Shown here piece by piece: positions 8,532 to 13,468 of a stretch of DNA of 13,468 nucleotides. The notes beneath the pieces were generated by a model that saw only the letters and a program-made list of their open reading frames with translations, did no database searches and was not told the DNA's origin. This DNA comes from Terfezia claveryi (taxonomy: Eukaryota; Ascomycota; Pezizomycetes; Pezizales; Pezizaceae), in contig WHUX01000700.1 in assembly GCA_015179025.1 (NCBI GenBank), positions 1-13,468 on the forward strand. The letters run 5' to 3'. Each line of letters begins with the position of its first letter. Position 1 is the stretch's first letter. Position numbers and translations under genes: made by a program.

Positions 8532-9482
8532 TGTTCTGGGCTGCTCGCGGGCATCGGCCCGCCCATGGGCGACATACTATACTATGCCCCTAGCGGGCAA
8601 TTTATCTAATTACTGTATTTGGTGAATTTATAACAATATAGACATTTTCAACGGGTTAGAGTTGATCTAATTGATATGCTCTATGAGCCTGAGGGACAAT
8701 GTATATAGATCGTTATATGAAAGAACTATTATGGCACGTGGTGCTATCTTGCTATTAGAAGATAAAATGTTAAGTTAAACTCATTAGTATAAGGAATATG
8801 ATACTAATGCAACTATAGATTTGTAATGACAATATGGATTCACCTATATCGCCCATCTGAAATTTTATAGTTTTGATAATGGTGGAGGATTTAAGGGAGA
8901 AGTTGAGCATTTATTATGAGCTTGGAGTATTAAAAAATAAAACCTCAAGTCCAAGGGCTCGTTGAACAAGCCAATAGACTAGAGGTAATATGCAAAATTT
9001 ATTTGTAAAATCATAGGCCTGAATACCACCTTTATCCGACCAAAGATTTCGAGCTGGCAACTGATCTTATGGGCTTTGGACAATGAAATTGTAGATACTC
9101 TAGCTACTCAACAATCCATAATCACTTTAGCCAATGCTTCTCGGCAGGCATCTACAGCAACTCAGATTTCTGTCTCATGTAATTACGAAAAGTCACCGCT
9201 GCCGATGCTCAATAAATGAGTTGAAAAGCTCACTTTTTTCTCATATCAAACTGTTAGCAGACTATGACTGCAGTAACCTCTTCGCTCTAGCTGGAACGGA
9301 CATAAATTGGACTACTGGATAATAGCTTAATTGATATGGAGGATAGTTCCATCGACTCGGAGGACAATATAGCCTACTTGTAAGTATTAGATATAGCTCT
9401 AGTTAGGTTTTTTGTATTAATTCAAGTACGTTATATACTAAATGTAGTAATTATAGAAATTGCCCGCGAGCGGCCCAGAACA
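8532..9482 (+). mobile_element. Decayed TIR element with integrase remnant (Ginger-like)
   Basis: The ends are 22-bp inverted repeats at 8532-8553 and 9461-9482, starting TGTTCTGGG and ending CCCAGAACA, with one mismatch. Similarity continues inward (GCGGGCAATTT...AATTACT) after a 46-bp insertion in the left arm (8554-8599). TATA flanks both ends (8528-8531 and 9483-9486), as a 4-bp target duplication would. The interior holds integrase-core remnants. TGT...ACA ends, a 4-bp duplication and a retroviral-type integrase together are the known features of Ginger DNA transposons. At 951 bp it is far shorter than an autonomous copy. A solo LTR also has TG...CA ends but would not carry 22-bp inverted repeats around integrase sequence. 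Confidence 0.6.
8833..9219 (+). pseudogene. Degenerate integrase core domain (rve-type) fragment
   Basis: One frame (8833-8916) reads FDNGGGFKGEVEHLL before a stop. This matches the DNG-x-EFKGE region that contains the second catalytic Asp of retroviral-type integrases. After a frameshift, 8946-8984 reads QVQGLVEQANRLE, the conserved motif with the catalytic Glu (QGLVEQAN). In the first frame again, 9016-9219 reads LNTTFIRPKISSWQLILW and onward, matching the usual N-T-x-H-x-x-T-x-x-SP-x-x-L segment after the core, then a Gln/Ala-rich tail. The Asp-to-Glu spacing is about 30 codons, near the usual 35. Stops and frameshifts make it non-functional. The first Asp and the zinc-binding N-terminus are not recognisable upstream. 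Confidence 0.65.
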
Positions 9483-9498
9483 TATATATATGTTCTGG
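9475..9498. repeat. Perfect 24-bp palindrome at the element end
   Basis: CCAGAACATATA at 9475-9486 is followed by its exact complement to 9498. The left half is the right end of the integrase-bearing element. The right half (TGTTCTGG) looks like the start of another copy of the same end in the opposite sense, and continues TCCGTTCCGGG. Confidence 0.8.
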
Positions 9499-9522
9499 TC
9501 CGTTCCGGGATTCTATGGCCCC

Positions 9523-9536
9523 CCATACCGGTATGG
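9523..9536. repeat. 14-bp perfect palindrome CCATACCGGTATGG
   Basis: A self-complementary 14-mer in a GC-rich patch (9497-9585). The patch also holds two copies of CCGTTCCGGGAT, at about 9500 and 9573, and a doubled GCGAGATT near 9547-9562. It may belong to a neighbouring element end. Confidence 0.6.
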
Positions 9537-9666
9537 ACCGGGCCGTTGCGAGATTGCGAGATTACCCAGGCCGTTCCGGGATGGCATAAATATTCATATC
9601 TTCTTATATTTCCTTATGCATTTGGCCTAACCAACGTAAATCATTTGATGCTATATTCCTAGATTC

Positions 9667-9816
9667 ATGTCTACCTTAACCTCTACCCTCTACGCAGTCA
9701 CCATCCCATTCCAAACTCCAACACAATGGTCTCCCAGCATAGCCGCGCTTGTTCTTGTAGTTCACCTGCATTATATGCATTTTGAAATAATCCATTTTAT
9801 TCTCACGATTATCTAA
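9667..9816 (+). CDS. Short hydrophobic ORF (49 codons); doubtful
   Basis: An ATG frame of 49 codons starts MSTLTSTLYAVTIPFQ and contains one hydrophobic segment (SIAALVLVVHLHYMHF) that could span a membrane. Its length is within what chance gives. I recognise no family and see no splice continuation. The surrounding 9540-9890 holds no other gene. Confidence 0.12.
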   Translation: MSTLTSTLYAVTIPFQTPTQWSPSIAALVLVVHLHYMHFEIIHFILTII

Positions 9817-9892
9817 TAAGGCTATCTAACACGCTGCGCCCCAAAACCCCCATCTGTACCAGCCTTCACATCCGCGTCCCTAGAATCCTAGA

Positions 9893-9950
9893 TTCGCCGT
9901 CCATATGAGCCTGCAATTCACTGTCCATATTAGCCTGGATATCCGCTAGA
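9893..9950 (+). repeat. Degenerate copies of the 29-bp satellite
   Basis: Two diverged copies (GTCCATATGAGCCTG... and GTCCATATTAGCCTGGATA) resemble the 29-bp unit found in bulk at 10656-11657. They sit directly before the first 24-bp array, so the 29-bp repeat occurs on both sides of that array. Confidence 0.5.
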
Positions 9951-9951
9951 A

Positions 9952-10260
9952 TTGAGGAAGCAAATCAGCCTAGCAAATCAGCCTAGAATCGAGCGAGCAA
10001 ATCAGCCTAGAATCGAGCAAGCAAATCAGCCTAGAATCGAGCGAGGAAATCAGCCTAGAATTGAGCGAGGAAATCAGCAGAGAATTGAGCAAGGATATCA
10101 CCGACTACAATCGAGCGAGCAAATCAGCGAGAAAATGAGCGAGCAAACCAGCGTAGAATTGAGCAAGCAAATCAGCCTAGAATTGAGAGAGGAAATCAGC
10201 AGAGAATTGAGCAAGGAATCACCACTGGCATACAATCGAGCGAGGAAATCAGTCTAGAAT
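9952..10260 (+). repeat. 24-bp tandem repeat array, about 13 units
   Basis: The unit is CAGCCTAGAATC followed by GAGCGAGCAAAT, 24 bp in all, with variants such as CAGCAGAGAATT and AAGC for GAGC. Because 24 is a multiple of three, a 101-codon frame (9952-10257) stays open and encodes an octapeptide repeat of the type NQPRIERA. I read this as a satellite, not a gene: neighbouring units are truncated out of phase, and there is no independent sign of translation. Confidence 0.85.
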
Positions 10261-10277
10261 CTTATGTCAAAAGGCAA

Positions 10278-10577
10278 AACGAGTTACCCTAGTTTCACTA
10301 TACTCCGAGCGCCATCACACTACTTCTTAGGTCGCCCTCGTTGTAGACTTGTGGTTTGGTGGAGATATAGTGAACTGGAGCATTAAGGAATGGATACCGA
10401 CAACCCTGCTCCCGGTCCGCCGACAGTGATATTAAGGCAATTAACTTCTTGCCTCCACTGGGAATCGAACTCGGGCCCTCAATAAATAAACATAACCGTA
10501 AAGTAAAGAACTTACCACTGCGCTATGCCTGCTGTCAGTTTCAAACACTATAGTGCTATATTCTGCTAAAACTCGTT
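10278..10577. mobile_element. Insertion-like segment interrupting the satellite, with tRNA-like head
   Basis: This 300-bp stretch has no satellite repeats but separates two satellite arrays. It is bounded by AACGAGTT (10278-10285) and its complement AACTCGTT (10570-10577). Within it, GTTTCACTATACTCC (about 10291) and GGAGATATAGTGAAC (about 10361) form an imperfect stem. The tRNA-like sequence at 10450-10532 suggests a tRNA-derived SINE. I cannot identify clear flanking target duplications or an A-tail, so the limits are provisional. Confidence 0.35.
10450..10532 (-). pseudogene. Second tRNA-like sequence (SINE head or tRNA relic)
   Basis: On the minus strand it has an A box (TAGCGCAGTGGT) and a B box (AGTTCGATTCCC). 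A longer-than-normal AT-rich region separates them, giving about 83 nt overall. A TAC triplet could be the anticodon. The acceptor ends (GCAGGCA and TGGAGGC) do not pair well. No T-run follows at once, which favours a SINE head over a tRNA gene. Confidence 0.4.
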
Positions 10578-10614
10578 ACTTTTTCTACTTGCCAATTCAA
10601 TTGTAGAGACAGGC

Positions 10615-10654
10615 GCATAGAGATAGGAAACATACAGCGACAGGAAACATACAG
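10615..10654 (+). repeat. Short direct repeat AGGAAACATACAG x2
   Basis: AGGAAACATACAG occurs twice, 17 bp apart, just before the 29-bp array begins. Confidence 0.6.
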
Positions 10655-10655
10655 T

Positions 10656-11657
10656 AGCATGGATATTTGCTCGCTCTATATGCCAGCCTAGATATTTGCT
10701 CGCCCTATATGCCAGCTTGGATATTTGCTCGTTCTACATGCCAGCCTGGATATTCGTTCGCTCTATATATCGGCCTGGATATTCACTCGCTCTATATGTT
10801 AGCCTGGATATTCGCTCGCTCAATATGCCTGCCTGGATATTCACTCGCCCCATATATCAGCCTGGATATTTGCTTGCCCCATATATCAGCCTGGATATTT
10901 GCTCGCCCCAGATATCAGCCTGGATATTTGCTGGCCCTAGATATTAGCCTGGATAACCCCTCCGGTGAGCCTGGATATTCCCCTATATCTCGCTGGATAT
11001 TCGCTCGCTCCATATGCCAACCTGAATATTCGCTCGCGCTGGATATCAGCCTGGATATTCGCTTGCCCTGGATATCAGCCTGCATATTCGCTCGCCCTAG
11101 ATATTAGCCTGGATATTCGCTCGCTCCATATGCCAGCCTGAATATTCGCTCGCTCTATATGTTAGCCTGGATATTCGCTCGCTCTACATGTTAGCCTGGA
11201 TATTCGCTCGCTCTATATGTTAGCCTGGATATTCGCTCGCTCTACATGTCAGCCTGGATATTCGCTCGCCCTGGATATCAGCCTATATATTTGCTCGACC
11301 TAGATATCAGCCTGGATATTTGCTCACTCTATATGTCAGCCTGAATATTCGCTCGCCTAATATGTCAGCCTGGATATTCGCTTGCCCTATATGTCAGCTT
11401 GGATATTTGCTCGCTCTAGATATCAGCCTGGATAACCGCCTCCGGTGAGCCTGGATATTCCCCCTATATCTCGCTGGATATTCGCTCGCTCCATATGCCA
11501 ACCTGAATATTCGCTCGCGCTGGATATCAGCCTGGATATTCCCCCTATATCTCGCTGGATATTCACTCGCTCCATATGCCAACCTGAATATTCGCTCGCG
11601 CTGGATATCAGCCTGGATATTCACTTGCCCTATATGTCAGCCGGGATATTCGATTGC
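10656..11657 (+). repeat. 29-bp satellite array, about 34 units
   Basis: The unit is ATTTGCTCGCTC (often ATTCGCTCGCTC) followed by TATATGCCAGCCTGGAT, 29 bp in all. Common variants sit at the TATATG/GATATC junction. Because 29 is not a multiple of three, the reading frame shifts with each unit. Stop codons are rare in all three frames, so long ORFs (10667-11107, 10696-10947 and 11445-11684) appear in shifted copies; these are artefacts. Higher-order duplications of about 113 bp lie at 10948-11060 and 11427-11540, with a partial third at about 11531-11621. Confidence 0.9.
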
Positions 11658-11703
11658 CGGTACAATGCGGGAGAAAATAAATAACAACTTCGTACCAATT
11701 GAA

Positions 11704-11724
11704 ATTGGCAACTTCGTTGCCAAT
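11704..11724. repeat. Perfect 9-bp hairpin at the satellite junction
   Basis: ATTGGCAAC (11704-11712) and GTTGCCAAT (11716-11724) are separated by TTC. The hairpin lies exactly between the 29-bp array and the second 24-bp array, whose cores run in opposite orientations. CAACTTCG is also repeated just upstream. Confidence 0.75.
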
Positions 11725-11901
11725 AATCGAGCGAGCAAATCAGCATATAATCGAGCGAGCAAATCAGCCTAGAATCGAGCAGCAAATCAGCATACCATCG
11801 AGTGAGCAAATCAGCCTAGAATCGAGCAAGCAAATCAGTGAGAAAATGAGCGAGCAAATGAGCGAGAAATGAGCGAGCAAACCAGGGTAGAATTGAGCGA
11901 G
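11725..11901 (+). repeat. Second 24-bp tandem repeat array, about 7-8 units
   Basis: The unit family is the same as at 9952-10260 (AATCGAGCGAGC followed by AAATCAGCCTAG and variants), in the same orientation. Several units are shortened, for example GAGCAGC for GAGCGAGC. The array decays into AAATGAGCGAG copies before ending. Confidence 0.8.
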
Positions 11902-12147
11902 CAAAATTATTTGGAAGGAATGAACAGGAGAAAAGCTCTAAGTCCAGCCGGGCACCACCTTGGAAATAGGGACTTGCCGTGTCTTGCCGCCAGCCATTAC
12001 AGTCGGATCGACTGGCGCTGCCTTAAAACCAGATTACATGTCTTACCTACAATCATCCCGCCGCGTCGGTTGGGGCTCCTCCTGCAATTGGCAAAACCTA
12101 GCACAAAGGAGGAAATACCCATATATGGGAAACGAATGAGAAGACAA
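11902..12147. other. Unique segment between satellite and foldback element
   Basis: No convincing gene. A 135-codon plus frame (11869-12276) runs across it, but it begins inside the satellite and ends inside the foldback element, so it is very probably spurious. Confidence 0.5.
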
Positions 12148-12404
12148 ATATATAGAAATGATGGCTTTTCGGCCTCTATATATGCATGCAATTCATGCTT
12201 CGCTAGCTCTAGTATTGGTGTTTTGCATGCTTCCGCATATAGCACCAGCGGAAGCATGCAAAACACCAATACCTAGAGCTAGCGAAAGCATGAAAACCAC
12301 CAATATATAGCGCCAGCGGAAGCATGCAAAACACCAATATCTAGAGCCAGCGGAAGCATGAATTGCATGTATATATAGAGGCCGAAAAGCCATCATTTCT
12401 ATAT
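12148..12404. mobile_element. Foldback / MITE-like element with internal 34-bp repeats
   Basis: The left arm (about 12148-12236) begins ATATAGAAATGATGGC and continues CTTTTCGGCCTCTATATAT. It is the inverted copy of the right arm (about 12315-12404). Both arms carry CATGCTTCCGC-type blocks, and the right side holds four AGCGGAAGCATG blocks exactly 34 bp apart (12247, 12281, 12315 and 12349). The element is about 257 bp and non-coding, so it could only move with help from another element. I could not settle a target duplication because the edges are TATA-rich. Confidence 0.65.
12247..12360 (+). repeat. Four 34-bp direct repeats within the foldback element
   Basis: AGCGGAAGCATG (one copy AGCGAAAGCATG) recurs with an exact 34-bp period, each followed by a variant of CAAAACACCAATATCTAGAG. 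Two inverted copies lie in the left arm at 12194 and 12226. Confidence 0.8.
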
Positions 12405-12778
12405 CCATATATAGGGGAAAAACTTATCTCAAAGTGGTTCGGAAATTCCCTCCGTCACATGGAAATCACCATGATTATTTATTCGGTTTTCCATAGATCC
12501 ATTATTACTTATTTGTATTACCTCACATATCAATAGAGGTTGGACCACTGTCCATGGACCGCTAATACAAGCTCCACATGCATTGCAGCAGCAACTAAGC
12601 CAGAAGCAGTAACAACACCAACAGTTGGCGGGCACTGGCCTCTCGATGGATACCCCTATAGTACAACATTCTCTCTTGCACAACATCTTCTATAGTACAA
12701 TATTCCATAGCTAGAATAGCATACATCCACAGAATAACATCCATAATATCCACCCATAAATACAACACCTCTATCAAT
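12405..12778. other. Stretch without a recognisable gene
   Basis: AT-rich sequence with a near-duplicate CTATAGTACAACATTC / CTATAGTACAATATTC at about 12655 and 12690. The short ORFs on both strands are broken and match no family I know. Confidence 0.5.
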
Positions 12779-13087
12779 ATGCTTTACTTTATTATTATCT
12801 TCCTTACCATGTTGGCGGCAACTTTGGCCACTATCATAACTACAGCCAGACAGACGACCATTAATAGTCGGATAGATCTTGATGCAAAGCTGCAAAGATC
12901 TATAGATCTACAAGTTCTGGCGGAGTTTAAGGAGGAACGCATTTTACGGTATTGCACTGACCAATTGAAGCGTCTGCGCGTCGAGGAATACTGCCATGAG
13001 CAATCAAGAAGAAAATATGCAAATACTACCCTTACTAGCCTATCGTCCTCGTCACCCATTTTCTTTGTTAAAAAAGAAAAAAGTTAG
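12779..13087 (+). CDS. Hypothetical 102-residue membrane-anchored protein
   Basis: An ATG frame of 102 codons. Residues 2-24 are strongly hydrophobic (LYFIIIFLTMLAATLATI), as in a signal anchor. Residues 28-85 are charged and likely helical, with alternating acidic and basic residues (LQRSIDLQVLAEFKEERILR and onward). The C-terminus is Ser-rich and ends in a Lys-rich tail. It is a balanced protein-like composition, unlike the other ORFs in the repeats. I recognise no family. A 91-codon minus frame overlaps almost all of it, which weakens the case. There is no splice evidence and no neighbour that suggests a role. Confidence 0.3.
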   Translation: MLYFIIIFLTMLAATLATIITTARQTTINSRIDLDAKLQRSIDLQVLAEFKEERILRYCTDQLKRLRVEEYCHEQSRRKYANTTLTSLSSSSPIFFVKKEKS

Positions 13088-13103
13088 GTGGGCTGACGGG
13101 TGG

Positions 13104-13126
13104 GTTGACCCTGATTGTGGGTCAAC
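13104..13126. repeat. Perfect 8-bp stem-loop after the 102-codon ORF
   Basis: GTTGACCC (13104-13111) and GGGTCAAC (13119-13126) are separated by 7 nt. The stem-loop lies 17 bp beyond the ORF stop. Confidence 0.6.
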
Positions 13127-13164
13127 AACGGATGCTAATGAATAGGATGATTGGAAGGGATCAT

Positions 13165-13204
13165 GGAAAAAAAAAAAATATTAAAAAAAAAAAAAAAAAA
13201 AAAA
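13165..13204 (+). repeat. Poly-A tracts
   Basis: A run of 12 A is followed by TATT and a further run of about 22 A. It could be the tail of a retroposed sequence or a simple microsatellite. It marks a sharp change to the G-rich repeat that follows. Confidence 0.8.
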
Positions 13205-13205
13205 G

Positions 13206-13468
13206 TGGAGTTGGTTCTTTTCTGGAGGGGAGTTATTGTGGGAGAGCTGGTAGAGGGAGGGCTTGGGGGGGAGTTATTGTAAGGAGAGCTGGTGGCGGGA
13301 GAGCTTGGGGGGGTTATTGTATAAGAGCTGGTGGCGGGAGGACTGGCGGCGGGGGCAAGGGCTGGCGGTGGGAGGGGCTGGGGGCAGGGGCTGGCGGGGG
13401 TAAGGGCTGGCAGCAGGAGGGACTGGAGGCGGGGCAAGGGCTGGCGGTAGGAGGGACTGGGGGTGGGG
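13206..13468 (+). repeat. G-rich minisatellite running off the window end
   Basis: The first part repeats GTTATTGT at about 13232, 13273 and 13313, a period near 40 bp, with GAGCTGGTGGCGGGA between. The second part has irregular GCAAGGGCTGGCGG blocks and many GGG/GGGG runs. The strand is strongly G-skewed. The Pro/Ser-rich minus-strand frame (13437-13135) follows from this composition and runs into poly-Phe across the poly-A tract, so I do not call it a gene. Confidence 0.8.

Noticed and set aside
8532..9482. Solo LTR (TG...CA ends)
   Set aside because: The ends are inverted repeats of 22 bp or more, and integrase-like coding remnants lie between them. An LTR would not contain these.
9952..10257. 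101-codon ORF with octapeptide repeats as a repetitive protein gene
   Set aside because: It is the 24-bp satellite read in frame. Units are trimmed out of phase elsewhere, and the second array does not keep the frame.
10667..11107. 146-codon ORF (and 10696-10947, 11445-11684) as genes
   Set aside because: They are the same peptide cycle from a 29-bp repeat in shifted frames. Overlapping ORFs offset by one unit show that the openness comes from the repeat.
10656..11657. CRISPR array
   Set aside because: The units are contiguous with no unique spacers, and the setting is a eukaryotic genome with spliced genes.
11869..12276. 135-codon plus-strand ORF
   Set aside because: It starts in the 24-bp satellite and ends in the foldback element; no part resembles a protein family.
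13135..13437. Pro/Ser-rich 100-codon minus-strand protein
   Set aside because: It is the complement of the G-rich repeat and runs into poly-Phe from the poly-A tract, so it is low-complexity artefact.

Overview
The window reads as fungal nuclear DNA, most likely from a filamentous ascomycete. This is inferred from the one clear gene, which has short GT-AG introns (56-162 bp) with CTRAY-like branch points close to the acceptors and encodes a protein close to fungal Sym1. The rest is AT-rich, gene-poor and full of repeats, as in repeat-expanded fungal genomes. I cannot name the species.

Layout. 1-3750 has no gene I can defend: an 18-bp tandem repeat inside a 176-codon ORF (152-682), a strong hairpin at 822-860, a two-strand coding ambiguity near 1047-1332, and a GC-rich patch around 3300-3590. 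3762-5646 is a 1.9-kb transposable element with terminal inverted repeats of about 620 bp and an 8-bp direct repeat (TACTAGGT) at its edges; its central loop carries a tRNA-like sequence ending in a T7 run. 5655-6891 is intergenic, with copies of a short motif (core TCTGGTTGGCAC) and a perfect 12-bp hairpin. 6892-7906 is a six-exon gene for a 180-residue Mpv17/PMP22-family (Sym1-like) mitochondrial inner-membrane protein; no single ORF shows it, but it assembles without a frame break through five introns. 8532-9482 is a decayed element with TG...CA inverted ends, a TATA direct repeat at both flanks and remnants of a retroviral-type integrase, resembling a Ginger-type DNA transposon. 9893-11901 is a compound satellite: a 24-bp repeat array, an interrupting segment with a second tRNA-like sequence, about 34 copies of a 29-bp repeat, a hairpin and a second 24-bp array. 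12148-12404 is a foldback element with four 34-bp internal repeats. 12779-13087 is a possible 102-codon membrane-anchored ORF. The window ends in poly-A tracts and a G-rich minisatellite.

The genes do not form a pathway or operon. The main content is one housekeeping-type gene embedded among several different inverted-repeat structures. The best candidates for something undescribed are the long-TIR element with its tRNA-like passenger, the Ginger-like integrase relic, and the two satellites that share a 12-bp core in opposite orientations.
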